Positions 1 through 11,838 are shown, counted from the first letter of the stretch. The stretch: 64,000 bases of DNA from Neorhizobium populisoli (GCF_019430945.1 NZ_JAHYCB010000007.1:1-64000), one strand, 5' to 3'. Numbers and translations are program-made. Notes: generated from the sequence alone by a model not told the origin.

Positions 1-425
1 AAGAAGTCGTCGCCTGCAGCGCCGCCGCCCTCGTTCTGTGAAGCGGGTTATAAGGGCCACTCCACACAACGTCAACAACGAAGATTCATAAAACTGAAAA
101 AATTAGATAAGTGCCTGAAATGGAAGATGATTTTCGGATATTCCGGCCCAACACGCCGTTTTATCGCCCGTTAACCACCCCCAGGCGCACCCAAAACCAC
201 TGCTTTATGGGCCCTGCCTCAAAACCGCCCCGACAAATTCACAATCGCATGGTTACCACCTCTCTATAGAGATTCAGCACGGGTGCGTTGAGCGCGTGTT
301 CAAAGCCTACCCGGTGATTTGACTCTCTACACTGAAACGGGCACATGTTTGGCCCAAGGTTCCGCGGGCAGGATGCATATCTGCATGCGGTTATAACAAG
401 TATCAGGGAACTGGCTTAGACTGGC
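1..425. other. Leading intergenic region, no gene seen
   Basis: No convincing coding frame is visible. The region becomes AT-rich between about 80 and 320. It contains a perfect 12-base palindrome, TCTCTATAGAGA, at 261-272, about 150 bases before the M23 peptidase gene; this could be a regulatory site but nothing else supports it. Whether the first 50 bases belong to a gene lying off the left edge cannot be decided. Confidence 0.4.
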
Positions 426-2366
426 ATGACGACAGCCCGCAGCATGATCCGTTCTCTTGGTACGGAGCCGCCGATCCTCGCGGACGGCCGCCGTGCTCCG
501 GATCGTCGCGAAATTTCCCTGCGCTGGCTGTCCGGCACCTTCCTGACCGGCATCACCTCTTCCATCCTGATGGGCGTCGCTCTTTTTGCCGCGCTCGACG
601 GCCGCCAGCAGCTCGCCATTCCGGCTGAAGCCGCGGCTGCCCTTCCCGACGATCATTCGGACGATACCGCCTCGCGCGGCAAACGTCTTCTGGGCGGCAA
701 TATCGTCGCCATGCCCACCGACCGGAAGATCATGGAGGTTTCCACGATCATCCACGAGGGCAATAAGGAAGTCGTTCGCCGCAAACCCTTCGCGCATGTG
801 AAGATGAATCTGGCGGCAAACCACGTCGCGGCTGAGGATTACCCTCCCTTCGACCCGCTTTCGATCTTCGCCTCGAGCGAAGCCCCTCCCCCGCCGGCCT
901 CACGCGCAGGCGTGATCTATGGTTCGAATGTGGAGTCGGAAGTCAGCCTGCAGACGGCGGCCTTCCCGACGAAGGGCAATACGTTCGCCTTCGCGCCGGC
1001 AATGACGCTGGAAGAGGTCGAGGAAAACGTCCGCTCCAACGGTTCGGTACTGACGGACGGCAATACCCAGCTTTCCGCGCTCTATTATGTCGATCCGCAG
1101 CGCTTCTCGTCCAAGGACAATAACGACCTCGACATCACGGCCGGCCTCGCCGCCCGCATCGTCGAGGAAAACATCTCGGTTTCGACGCCGGAACTGGTCA
1201 CCAAACGCAGCCGCGAATACGCCGACGACATCATTCCGGTGCGCAAGCCGCAGACAGTGGCGCAGGCGATGGCCGAAGTCGGTTATCCGGAAGGCAAGGC
1301 GCGCGAGATTTCCGGCTATCTGCAGACCCGTCTCGGCCAGGCCGATCTTTCGGTCGGCGACGTGCTGCGCATCGGCGTTCTCCAGGAAGGCGACATGGTG
1401 CTCGTGGTCCGCGCCAGCCTTTATCGCCGCGGCAAGCATCAGGTCACGGTTTCGGTCGACGACCACGGCAAGTTCATCGACGGCCAGGAGCCGCCAATGC
1501 TCGATGCGGTCGCTTCCGCCTTCAGCGAACAGCCGCCGCAGATCATGGCCGGCCGCGAATTGCCGGACGTTTATGACGGCATTTATCGCGCCGCTCTTTC
1601 TTACGGCATGAGCAAGGAAATGACCGGGCTTCTGGTCAAGCTGCTCGCCAGCAATGTCGATCTGCAGGCACAGCTGAAGCCGACCGACAAGATCGAGGCG
1701 TTTTTCTCGGTCGCCGACAAGAAAGGTCAGGCGACCAAGGATAGCGAGCTTCTCTACGTCAACGCCCATTTCGGCGATTCCACCAATCGCTTCTACCGTT
1801 TCCAGAACCCGGACGACAGTTCGGTCGATTATTTCGACGAGGACGGCAAGAGCATCCGCCAGTTCCTGCTGCGCAACCCGCTTCCGAACGGTCGCATGAC
1901 CTCCGGCTTCGGCATGCGCTCGCATCCGCTGCTCGGTTATTCGCGCATGCATACCGGCACAGACTGGGCAGCGCCCCGCGGCACGCCGATTATCGCCACC
2001 GGCAATGGCACGGTCGAGAAGGCCGGCTGGGATTCCGGCGGTTACGGCAACCAGACGCTGGTCCGCCATGCCAATGGTTATGTTTCGTCCTATAATCACC
2101 AGAGCGCCATCGCGCCCAACGTCCGCGAGGGCGCCAAGGTGACGCAGGGCCAGGTGATCGGTTACGTCGGTTCTTCCGGTGAATCCACCGGCGCCCATCT
2201 GCATTACGAGCTGATCGTCAACGGCACCAAAGTCGACCCGATGAAGGTGCGCCTGCCCGGCGGCAGCTCGCTGACCGGCAAGGCGCTGGCGCAGTTCGAG
2301 GACGAACGCAAGCGCATCGACACGCTCTTAAACACGCAGGCATCGAACGAAGTCGCCAGCCGGTAA
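426..2366 (+). CDS. M23 family peptidoglycan DD-metalloendopeptidase, membrane-anchored
   Basis: A 646-residue protein with a short cytoplasmic N-terminus, one membrane segment at about residues 34-57, a long periplasmic region and a C-terminal M23 (LytM) domain at about 490-605. The zinc motifs are visible: HTGTDWAAP near residue 508 and HLHYE near 591. M23 enzymes cut peptide cross-links in peptidoglycan, so the domain is expected in the periplasm. The last base lies five bases before the convergent LD-carboxypeptidase gene, so two cell-wall genes face each other. The ribosome-binding site is weak, and an ATG at 444 is a possible alternative start. The family call is firm; the exact bond cut is not known. 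Confidence 0.88.
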   Translation: MTTARSMIRSLGTEPPILADGRRAPDRREISLRWLSGTFLTGITSSILMGVALFAALDGRQQLAIPAEAAAALPDDHSDDTASRGKRLLGGNIVAMPTDRKIMEVSTIIHEGNKEVVRRKPFAHVKMNLAANHVAAEDYPPFDPLSIFASSEAPPPPASRAGVIYGSNVESEVSLQTAAFPTKGNTFAFAPAMTLEEVEENVRSNGSVLTDGNTQLSALYYVDPQRFSSKDNNDLDITAGLAARIVEENISVSTPELVTKRSREYADDIIPVRKPQTVAQAMAEVGYPEGKAREISGYLQTRLGQADLSVGDVLRIGVLQEGDMVLVVRASLYRRGKHQVTVSVDDHGKFIDGQEPPMLDAVASAFSEQPPQIMAGRELPDVYDGIYRAALSYGMSKEMTGLLVKLLASNVDLQAQLKPTDKIEAFFSVADKKGQATKDSELLYVNAHFGDSTNRFYRFQNPDDSSVDYFDEDGKSIRQFLLRNPLPNGRMTSGFGMRSHPLLGYSRMHTGTDWAAPRGTPIIATGNGTVEKAGWDSGGYGNQTLVRHANGYVSSYNHQSAIAPNVREGAKVTQGQVIGYVGSSGESTGAHLHYELIVNGTKVDPMKVRLPGGSSLTGKALAQFEDERKRIDTLLNTQASNEVASR

Positions 2367-2371
2367 TTTTT

Positions 2372-3280
2372 TCAGTAATCGACCGTGAGCCTACCGGCGT
2401 CGGCGTCCAGAACCGCCATCGTACCGATCGGCGTCGTCAGCGCTCCCTTACCATGGCCGAACGGAAGCCCGCCCAGGATCGGAATGCCGAGCGGGCGGAT
2501 ATGGTCATCGACGATCGCGATGATCTTCTCGCCCTTTTCGCGGCTCGGCAGCGTGAATTGCCCGACGGCGATCCCCGCAATTCCGTTCAGTGCGCCCGAT
2601 TTCATCAACAGCGTCAGCGTCCGGTCCGTAAGGCCCGGCATGCAGTCGACCGCTTCGATGAGCAAGATTGCGCCGTCCAGCGACGGCAGTCCCCAGCCGG
2701 TCATGGTCGCCAACGTTTCGAGATTTCCGCCGACCAGCCGCCCTTCGACACGCCCAGATGTCGTCAGCTTCGCGCTGACCTCGTCTTCATTTGCCGCGAA
2801 CGTTATCGCACCCGTCTCCATCAGGAACTTCATCAGGATATCGCTATTGCGGTGGCTTGCCTCTTCGTCATCGCCGTAAAGCGCGCCGTGCAATCCGACG
2901 AGACCGCAGCGCCGCATCAGCATCATGTGGAGAGCGGTGATATCGCTGAAACCGAGGAGCGGCTTCGGATCGCGAAGCACCGCATCGAAATCCATGCCAT
3001 CCGCAATCCGGTACGAACCGCGACCGCCGCGGGTCGCAAAAACCGCCCTCACCTGCGGATCGGACAGAGCTTCGTTGAGATCGGCAAGGCGCTCTTCATG
3101 GGTGCCGGCATAAAAACCATGCTCGGCAAAGGCATGCGTGCCGAAATCCACCTCGAAACCCATGTCCCGCAGGCGGTCCGCCCGTCTCAGGATCATCTCC
3201 CGATCCGGCGTGCTTGCCGGCGAGACGAACCTGATCCTGTCGCCTTTCTTGATTTTCGCTGGAAAAAGCGGCTCGGCCAT
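2372..3280 (-). CDS. LD-carboxypeptidase, peptidase family S66 (muramoyltetrapeptide carboxypeptidase)
   Basis: The 302-residue product matches the S66 family in length and layout. The N-terminus carries the 'GDRIRFVSPAS' strand, followed by 'ATRGGRGSYRI' and the nucleophile region 'LLGFSDITALH', with Ser in GFSD. Members remove the terminal D-alanine from the cytoplasmic murein tetrapeptide during wall recycling. No signal peptide is present, which fits a cytoplasmic role. A purine-rich ribosome-binding site (AGGGG) precedes the ATG. It lies downstream of clpB on the same strand but is separated from it by a strong terminator, so it is probably transcribed on its own. Confidence 0.88.
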   Translation of the reverse strand: MAEPLFPAKIKKGDRIRFVSPASTPDREMILRRADRLRDMGFEVDFGTHAFAEHGFYAGTHEERLADLNEALSDPQVRAVFATRGGRGSYRIADGMDFDAVLRDPKPLLGFSDITALHMMLMRRCGLVGLHGALYGDDEEASHRNSDILMKFLMETGAITFAANEDEVSAKLTTSGRVEGRLVGGNLETLATMTGWGLPSLDGAILLIEAVDCMPGLTDRTLTLLMKSGALNGIAGIAVGQFTLPSREKGEKIIAIVDDHIRPLGIPILGGLPFGHGKGALTTPIGTMAVLDADAGRLTVDY

Positions 3281-3330
3281 CTCGCACCCCTACCTCGAAT
3301 AGCAAAATCGCAGTCGAAAAGTCCCAAATG

Positions 3331-3356
3331 AAAAAGGCCGCCCGGAGGCGGCCTTT
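3331..3356 (-). terminator. Rho-independent terminator of clpB
   Basis: A perfect 10-bp stem (AAAGGCCGCC with GGCGGCCTTT, loop CGGA) lies just after the clpB stop codon. Read on the minus strand it is followed by a run of T. It separates clpB from the LD-carboxypeptidase gene. Confidence 0.85.
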
Positions 3357-3362
3357 CATGCA

Positions 3363-5969
<2,607 letters not shown>

Positions 5970-6148
5970 TCTCTGACCTCCTGTATCGCCCCGCCCTTTC
6001 ATAAGGCACGAGCCGATGATTGAGATTGAGCTCCCTCAAAGGCGAGCCCGGCCGGTCAATAGCTGATTTCGCTGATCACCGGCTTCGCTCCGAGATATGG
6101 TAAGCGGAATTGGCTTATTAAAGAGTTCGGAAAGCCAAAAACTTGGGA

Positions 6149-7600
6149 TTATCCATGCCGGATTGTCCAGTCCTCTACCCGGACCTCCAGCCCGTGTTCG
6201 GGATCGAAACCGGCATCCAGCCAGACCGTAAAAACCCGGTCGCTTTCGACATGGATTCTCGACTTCTTCTTGAACAGCCGCCAGACCTCTGATGAATCCG
6301 CGATAGCGGGAAAGTCCTTGGCCCAGTCCTTTTTCTCGTCCTCATCCATCGCCTCGAAATCCGGATAATAACGATCGCGGTAAAGCCGGAAGACATCGTC
6401 TTCCAGGATCGGCCGGAACTCGGCCTTCGCGACGATTTCCTTGATGAATTCGATGCGGCCGGCCGTTAGCGCGTCCTCCTCGCCATCGACATTCAGCTCC
6501 GCCTTCAATTCGCTCCAGGCCGGCTGAACCTTGGCCTTCAGGTGCCATTTATAGGTGGAGTCATAGGCAAAGGTCCCAACACCAGGGACTTTCACATTGC
6601 CGATCGCCGATTCAAGTCGCCGGACGATCGTCCACTGCTTTGATCCGGCATCGTGAAACAGAAGATACTCCTCCTTCATCTTCATGCCGTCGCCGACAAG
6701 GCTTTTCACAGGCACGGTCATGAAGCCCGGCGTCAAGCGATCCGCCGCGAAAGCGGCGTCATAAGCCGCGGCCTTGCCGATCTTGATATTGCCGCGGCGA
6801 ACCGCAGTCGAACCGTGAAACGCGCTGGTCGGCATTTCGCGCGCCAAAAGCTCCGCCACCGCACTCAGCTTTTCGGCATTCTCGAAACGCTGCGCCTGGA
6901 TATGCCGGTTGAACTCGACATTGCGGGCACCGTCGAAAAGCGTGTTTTCGCGATTGTCGAAAAAGGCATGCAGCAGTGTCTCGATATCGCCGGCAGAGGT
7001 CGGCGGCACTGCCGGCGCTTTGAGGTAGTCGTCGAACAGCCTTTTGAACAATGCGCTGTTGTTCTTCTCGGCCACCGGCTCGGATTTCCTGCGCGAACTT
7101 ACCTGCTCCAGAAACCCGGCAAGGTCGTCGGCGATCCGGATCGGTTCGGAAGGCGTCTGGTCGCCGAAATGACCGATCGGCCGAACCAGCCAGACGGAGC
7201 CGCGATCCGCATCATTGAGGCTCACCAGAACCCGGAACGAAACCTGCGGGTTCATCTCGCCCTTGATCTCGGTGATCGGGAAATAGCGGGCCGGATCACC
7301 CGGCAGGCTTCCGCCCTCGTTTCTGGACACGTAACCCGTATAGTTGTCTTCGGCGAAAACCTGATTGGTCACCTTCTCGAAATTGAGAAGGTAGAGATAG
7401 TCGCCCTCGCGGACTAGGATCGCACGATGGTCATAGTCGATCTCCCGCCAGCCGACATTCGCAAGATACCAGCGCAAATCCTCGGGAAACGGCTGGCCGA
7501 CCGCCGTCTCGCAGGCCTTGATCGTCTCCTCTTCATATCGAAAAGGGAAAAACGGTTCCTTTTCATAAGGTAGACCTGCAACGACGTTTTCAATCCGCAT
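6149..7600 (-). CDS. SMI1/KNR4 (SUKH)-type protein with a C-terminal DUF6985-like region
   Basis: A 483-residue cytoplasmic protein. Residues about 1-165 resemble the SMI1/KNR4 (SUKH) fold: an 'EDLRWYLANVGW' helix, then 'GDYLYLLNFEKV', 'YFPITEI' and a final 'DDLAGFLEQV' helix. The last 140 residues ('FAYDSTYKWHLKAKV' onward, ending in acidic and aromatic strands) resemble the DUF6985 type, with less certainty. SUKH proteins are often immunity proteins of contact-dependent or polymorphic toxins, but no toxin gene is nearby. The ATG at 7600 was chosen because GAGGAG lies nine bases upstream. The gene stands alone between clpB and an SDR gene. Function is not established. Confidence 0.6.
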   Translation of the reverse strand: MRIENVVAGLPYEKEPFFPFRYEEETIKACETAVGQPFPEDLRWYLANVGWREIDYDHRAILVREGDYLYLLNFEKVTNQVFAEDNYTGYVSRNEGGSLPGDPARYFPITEIKGEMNPQVSFRVLVSLNDADRGSVWLVRPIGHFGDQTPSEPIRIADDLAGFLEQVSSRRKSEPVAEKNNSALFKRLFDDYLKAPAVPPTSAGDIETLLHAFFDNRENTLFDGARNVEFNRHIQAQRFENAEKLSAVAELLAREMPTSAFHGSTAVRRGNIKIGKAAAYDAAFAADRLTPGFMTVPVKSLVGDGMKMKEEYLLFHDAGSKQWTIVRRLESAIGNVKVPGVGTFAYDSTYKWHLKAKVQPAWSELKAELNVDGEEDALTAGRIEFIKEIVAKAEFRPILEDDVFRLYRDRYYPDFEAMDEDEKKDWAKDFPAIADSSEVWRLFKKKSRIHVESDRVFTVWLDAGFDPEHGLEVRVEDWTIRHG

Positions 7601-7765
7601 GCTTCGCTCCTCTTGGTGGTCGGCAACAAGATGAAAGCCTGCCGCGACATCAGCACGACAGGCTTTCGGTTCTTGTGCCACACCCAATTCCGTTCTCCGC
7701 CTAACTAGGCCTGAGGAGCACGGGGAAAAGGGGCACACTGAGGTCCTACTCGGCCACTGCGCAGA

Positions 7766-8542
7766 TCACGCCGTGCGGAAAACCTTTGCGCCGGAGGGCG
7801 AGCTTGTCATACCGCCGTCGACGGGGATTTCGATGCCGGAGACGTTGGCGGCATCGTCGGATGCCAGATAAAGCGCTGCCTTGGCGATCTCTTCCGCTTC
7901 GCTCATGCGGCCGAGCGGGCTCATGCTGCCGAGCTTTTCTTCGAGCGCCGACATGGCATCGCTATTCGGGGCAAAGGGCGACCAGATCGGGGTCTTGGTA
8001 CCGCCGGGCGTGACCTGGTTGACGCGAATACCGCGGGGCGCCAGTTCGGATGCGAAATTGCGGGTCATCGTGCGGACTGCACCCTTGGCTGCCGCATAGG
8101 CCGACCAGCCCGGTGCGCCGAGAACCGCATGGACCGAACCATTGAGGATGATCGAGGCGCCGTCATTCAGATGCGGCAGCGCTGATTGGATGGTGAAAAA
8201 GACCCCGGTCAGGTTGGTGCTGATGATCTGGGCGAACTGTTCGGCGGTCGTCTGGCCGAGCGGCGTGACACCGCCAATGCCGGCATTGGCGAAGACCACA
8301 TCGATCTTGCCGAACTTCGCTTGCGCATCCGCAAACGCCTTTTCGGTTGCCGCGATATCGGTGACATCGGCCTTCAGCGCCAGCACGTCGCCGCCAAGCG
8401 CCTTTTCTGCCGCTGCAAGGGTTTCCGGATTGCGGCCGGTGATGACGACTTTCGCACCTTCGGCGAGGAAGACCTTGGCGGTTGCAAGGCCGATACCGCT
8501 ATTGCCGCCGGTAATGAAGGCGACCTTGTTCTTGAGACGCAT
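7766..8542 (-). CDS. SDR family oxidoreductase
   Basis: A 258-residue classical short-chain dehydrogenase. It has the cofactor motif TGGNSGIG at 11-18, 'NAG' at 86-88, catalytic Ser136 and the YAAAK signature at 149-153, and the C-terminal 'IPVDGGMTS'. These enzymes reduce or oxidise carbonyls and alcohols using NAD(P)H; the substrate cannot be read from sequence. It is transcribed divergently from a TetR gene 122 bases away, and the shared spacer contains several inverted repeats, so it is probably a target of that regulator. AAGGAG precedes the ATG. Confidence 0.9.
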   Translation of the reverse strand: MRLKNKVAFITGGNSGIGLATAKVFLAEGAKVVITGRNPETLAAAEKALGGDVLALKADVTDIAATEKAFADAQAKFGKIDVVFANAGIGGVTPLGQTTAEQFAQIISTNLTGVFFTIQSALPHLNDGASIILNGSVHAVLGAPGWSAYAAAKGAVRTMTRNFASELAPRGIRVNQVTPGGTKTPIWSPFAPNSDAMSALEEKLGSMSPLGRMSEAEEIAKAALYLASDDAANVSGIEIPVDGGMTSSPSGAKVFRTA

Positions 8543-8571
8543 GGGAGTTGCTCCTTGGGAGGGAATTATTC

Positions 8572-8640
8572 AGCCAGACTGGCTTTCAATCTGGATTATG
8601 ATCGACATCCACATGGCTTACGCATATAATCCTGGATGTC
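8572..8640. promoter_or_regulatory. Candidate TetR operators between the SDR and TetR genes
   Basis: The 122-base divergent spacer holds a perfect 13-base palindrome, AGCCAGACTGGCT (8572-8584). It also holds an 8-base inverted repeat, GACATCCA (8604-8611) with TGGATGTC (8633-8640), and GGATTAT (8593-8599) with ATAATCC (8626-8632). TetR dimers bind such dyads, and divergent TetR genes commonly control themselves and the neighbour. Which dyad is used cannot be told. Confidence 0.5.
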
Positions 8641-8664
8641 AAGCAGCCAGGCAGGAGAAAAATC

Positions 8665-9249
8665 ATGGGGCATTCTCAGGCGGACAAGCAGAAGACGCAT
8701 GACCGGATCGTCGAGATCGCTTCACGCCGGTTGCGGGAAAAAGGATTGGAAGGCGTCGGCGTCGCCGATCTAATGAAGGAAGCAGGCCTGACGGTTGGCG
8801 GCTTCTACAAGCATTTCGGATCGCGTGACGACATGGTGGCCGAGGCGATGGAAGTCGCTTACGGCGATTGGGAGGCCAAGAGCCGCAAACGGGGCAAGGC
8901 ACCTTCCGACATATCGTTTACCGATTATGCAGCGGAGTATCTGAGCCTCGACCACAGGCAGGACACCGCCGGCGGGTGTCCGTTCGCGGCGCTGACCGCC
9001 GATCTCGCCCGTGGCAACGAAAAATCCCGCACCCACGCAACCGACCGGGTCAAAGGCAATCTGAAAAAGATGGCGACCCGCATGGCCGCTCGCGACGAAG
9101 AAGAGGCACGCCGCAAGGCAATGATCGTCTCCTGCCTGATGACGGGCGCCGTCGGCCTGTCCCGCATATCCAACGATGAGGCTTTTGCCGCTGAAATTCT
9201 CGATACGGTCCGGGAATTCGTTGGAGATTTCGCGATGAATTCGAAATAG
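8665..9249 (+). CDS. TetR/AcrR family transcriptional regulator
   Basis: A 194-residue protein with the TetR DNA-binding domain at about residues 10-58; the helix-turn-helix includes 'GVADLMKEAGLTVGGFYKHF'. The C-terminal all-helical ligand domain carries the 'GGCPFAALTADLAR' stretch typical of a TetR subgroup found beside SDR or reductase genes. It is likely a repressor of the divergent SDR gene and of itself, relieved by an unknown small molecule. AGGAG sits before the ATG, with a spacing of nine bases. Confidence 0.9.
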   Translation: MGHSQADKQKTHDRIVEIASRRLREKGLEGVGVADLMKEAGLTVGGFYKHFGSRDDMVAEAMEVAYGDWEAKSRKRGKAPSDISFTDYAAEYLSLDHRQDTAGGCPFAALTADLARGNEKSRTHATDRVKGNLKKMATRMAARDEEEARRKAMIVSCLMTGAVGLSRISNDEAFAAEILDTVREFVGDFAMNSK

Positions 9250-9263
9250 CGCGGGCTGCCCGA

Positions 9264-9293
9264 AACGAAAAACTCCGGCTTGCGGCCGGAGTT
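9264..9293 (-). terminator. Rho-independent terminator of fbp
   Basis: A perfect 9-bp stem (AACTCCGGC / GCCGGAGTT, 5-base loop) is followed on the minus strand by a T-rich run. It lies between the convergent TetR and fbp genes and points as a terminator for fbp. Confidence 0.8.
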
Positions 9294-9324
9294 CTGTCAG
9301 AAGCTGAGCTTGGTGTGGCGGGCG

Positions 9325-10281
9325 TCAGGCGACTTCCGCCATCCGCTCCTCGTGATAGGCGGCGCGGATCTTCGCGACTTCATTCTCCGAGCCGAAGATG
9401 ACGGGAACGCGCTGATGCAGCGAAGTGGGCTGAATATCAAGGATATCGATCTTGCCGGCAATAGCGGCGCCACCTGCCGCTTCCACCAGGAAACCGATCG
9501 GGTTGGCTTCATAGAGAAGTCGCAGACGGCCGGAGCCCGGCTTGGCGCGGTCGGCCGGATACATGAAAACGCCGCCGCGATTGAAGATGCGATGGGCATC
9601 CGCCACCATCGAGGCAACCCAGCGCATGTTGTGGCCGCCGGCAATCGAGCTGTCGATATAGTCGACGATGACATCGTCCCAGGACGGACGGCGGGCGGCG
9701 TTGATGGCGAACTCCTTCGAATCCGACGGGATGGTCACGTTTGCCGCCGTCATCACATAGTCGCCGGCCGCATTCAGCGTGAAAATCTGCACACCCTTGC
9801 CGACCGACAGAAGCAACGTGGTCTGCGGGCCATAGGCCGCATAACCGGCAACCAGCTGGCCGCGGCCGCTTTGCAATATGTCTTGCGATCTGGTTGCCGC
9901 GATCACCGAGAAGATCGTGCCGACGGTGACATTGACGTCGAGATTGGAGGAACCGTCGAGCGGATCGAAGATGACCGCGTATTTGCCGGCTGCGTGGACC
10001 TCGACTTCAGTATCCAGCTCTTCCGAAACGGCAAAGGCAACCGCCGGCGATTTGCGGCAGGCCTCCAGCAGGATCTCGTTGGAAATCACATCGAGCGGCT
10101 TCTGGGTTTCGCCCTGAACATTGGTCACCTCGGTGGCTCCGGTCAGGCCGGCCAGCGACGAAGTCCTCAGCTTGTCCGAAATCTGCCTTGTAGCCTCGGC
10201 GATCTCACGCAGGACGATGACCAGGTCATCGTTGAGCGCTCCGCCCCTATGGCTTTCGAGATAGGTTTCGAACGTCATCAT
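9325..10281 (-). CDS. fbp: Class I fructose-1,6-bisphosphatase
   Basis: The 318-residue product is a class I FBPase, which hydrolyses fructose 1,6-bisphosphate to fructose 6-phosphate in gluconeogenesis and the pentose cycle. The metal and phosphate site is clear: 'VSEELD' followed by DPLDGSSN at 106-113. 'AGGHNMRWVASMVAD' and 'GGVFMYPAD' further on also match. Rhizobia grown on dicarboxylates need this step. Two adjacent ATG codons (10281, 10278) follow AAAGGAG; longer forms back to 10380 lack a ribosome-binding site. It is followed by its own terminator and is probably monocistronic. Confidence 0.95.
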   Translation of the reverse strand: MMTFETYLESHRGGALNDDLVIVLREIAEATRQISDKLRTSSLAGLTGATEVTNVQGETQKPLDVISNEILLEACRKSPAVAFAVSEELDTEVEVHAAGKYAVIFDPLDGSSNLDVNVTVGTIFSVIAATRSQDILQSGRGQLVAGYAAYGPQTTLLLSVGKGVQIFTLNAAGDYVMTAANVTIPSDSKEFAINAARRPSWDDVIVDYIDSSIAGGHNMRWVASMVADAHRIFNRGGVFMYPADRAKPGSGRLRLLYEANPIGFLVEAAGGAAIAGKIDILDIQPTSLHQRVPVIFGSENEVAKIRAAYHEERMAEVA

Positions 10282-10543
10282 GCAGCACATCTCCTTTTTG
10301 AACCCATCGGCGAGCATCCTGATAGATGGCAGCCAAGCGTTCATAGCTCGGTTTAAATCGAACCTAGAGAAGTTTTGCAATGCGGTAAACAGTTGAAGAT
10401 ATTACAAAATAGTCCATTCAACGACACTATCGACGGGCAAAAATCCATTTCAAACGAATGAAATGCTTTAAAAATCGATTTAAAAACCCATCACGCTTTG
10501 AAATCGGCTGCGCAAACGCATCTTTGCTGTTTACCAAAAATAA

Positions 10544-10572
10544 AAAAACTCCGGCGCAAGGCCGGAGTTTTT
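10544..10572 (-). terminator. Rho-independent terminator of the DUF4167 gene
   Basis: A perfect 12-bp stem (AAAAACTCCGGC / GCCGGAGTTTTT, loop GCAAG) has A and T tracts on both sides, so it could stop transcription in either direction. It follows the stop of the DUF4167 gene. Its core stem is the same as that of the fbp terminator. Confidence 0.85.
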
Positions 10573-10597
10573 GTCTTTCGAGACGTTTGTCGCAGGC

Positions 10598-11536
10598 TTA
10601 TTCGCCGGCGGCTTCCGCCAGGGCCGGCTGGCCGTCATCGTTCGCGGCTTCTTCGCCTTCGGCGCTCTTGCGCGGCTGGCGACGCGGACGAGCGGCAGCA
10701 CGGCGGCGCGGAGCGCGCTCGGTCGAGGCTTCCGCCTGCTCGGCCTGTTCGACCGCGACTTCCGCCGGCGTGCCATCGATCACCGGCTGAGGGCCGGAAC
10801 CATCGTCGACGGCAGGAGCCGGAGCGGGCTTCGGGGTCCTGGCAGGCTTTGCAGCGGCGACAGGTGCTGCAACAACCGGCTGCTCGTCTGAACCGCTTGC
10901 GGCAACGGCGGGCTGTTCTTCCGTCATCGGCTGCTGCTGGTCACGACGCTCAAAACGGTCCTGCCGGCGATCACGGCGCGGGTCGCGGTCACCACGGTCG
11001 CGGCGGTTTTCGCGCGGCTGGCCGTTGTTCTGGCCACCCTGGTTCTGACCGCCCTGGCCTTGCTCGCGCGGCTGGTTGTTCTGTTCGCGGCGCGGCTGTT
11101 GCTGCGGCGCTTCGTCGGACATCATCGGCTGCTGGGCATAACCCAGGTCTTCGCCGTCGCCATTGTCCATATCGTCCTGGTCCATGACGTTGCCGTCACG
11201 ATCCTGATAGTCGCCGCGGTCCTGATGCTGGAAACGATCCTGCATCTGGGCCTGAGCGGCTGCGATGATGCGGTTGTAATGTTCGGCGTGCTGCAGATAG
11301 TTTTCCGCCATCACGCGGTCGCCGGAGCTCTGGGCATCGCGGGCAAGTGCCGAATACTTCTCGGCGATATGCTGGGCGGTACCGCGGATCTTGATGTCCG
11401 GGCCGGAGCTGTCGTAGGTCCGGCTGAGAGGATTGCCACCCTTGCGGTTGAAGTTGTTGTTACCGCCGCCGCCACCGCCGCCATTGTTATTATTGCCGCG
11501 CCCTCGACCGCGATTTTTCTGCTGTCCTGGCCTCAT
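10598..11536 (-). CDS. DUF4167 domain protein, disordered and Arg/Gln-rich
   Basis: The 312-residue protein starts with a low-complexity RG/N/G tract (residues 1-30), then has a compact helical core at about 36-95 ('LSRTYDSSGPDIKIRG', 'AEKYSALARDA', 'ENYLQHAEHYNRII'). A long tail rich in Q, R, D, A and P follows. The core is the DUF4167 domain of alphaproteobacteria. The RG-rich head and basic tail suggest RNA or ribosome contact, but this is inference. It lies downstream of prmC and prfA on the same strand, a context shared by many Rhizobiales and consistent with a translation-related role. Confidence 0.85.
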   Translation of the reverse strand: MRPGQQKNRGRGRGNNNNGGGGGGGNNNFNRKGGNPLSRTYDSSGPDIKIRGTAQHIAEKYSALARDAQSSGDRVMAENYLQHAEHYNRIIAAAQAQMQDRFQHQDRGDYQDRDGNVMDQDDMDNGDGEDLGYAQQPMMSDEAPQQQPRREQNNQPREQGQGGQNQGGQNNGQPRENRRDRGDRDPRRDRRQDRFERRDQQQPMTEEQPAVAASGSDEQPVVAAPVAAAKPARTPKPAPAPAVDDGSGPQPVIDGTPAEVAVEQAEQAEASTERAPRRRAAARPRRQPRKSAEGEEAANDDGQPALAEAAGE

Positions 11537-11838
11537 CTATCGTTCACCAACTCTCTATCTTCGCTGATAAGGGGCCCGCGGCTTGCCGGTCAAAAGCCGG
11601 AACAAGACTTCGCGTGCCGCGCACAGGGCGATACTTAGGCGTCCTGCCGCTGTCTAAGTCAAATTAACTGATTCACGCACCGGGAATTGTTCAACCTTCG
11701 TGCTCTTCGAAAAGAGCAGGAGAAAGGGTTGACCTAAAACCCGAACGAATCGCCGTTCATTCCCAGTCACCCCAGTGCGTGCCTTGCAAGCTATCCCGCT
11801 TCCCTCGGAAATCCAAGCCTTTTTTCTGCTTTGCAAAA
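11537..11838. other. Intergenic region between prmC and the DUF4167 gene
   Basis: No believable gene is seen. A hairpin with a perfect 7-bp stem lies at 11701-11718 (TGCTCTT / AAGAGCA, loop CGAA) and can be extended by an imperfect outer pairing between about 11690 and 11732. It has no following T tract on either strand, so it may be a processing or stability element rather than a terminator. The DUF4167 promoter is probably in here. Confidence 0.4.

Noticed and set aside
900..2204. Long open frame on the minus strand opposite the M23 peptidase gene
   Set aside because: It is the antisense shadow of a well-recognised gene in GC-rich DNA; the product has no recognisable motif and no ribosome-binding site.
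5970..6148. Heat-shock (sigma-32) promoter for clpB
   Set aside because: A CTTTGAG and a CCTTAT are present, but their spacing is too long to fit the consensus.
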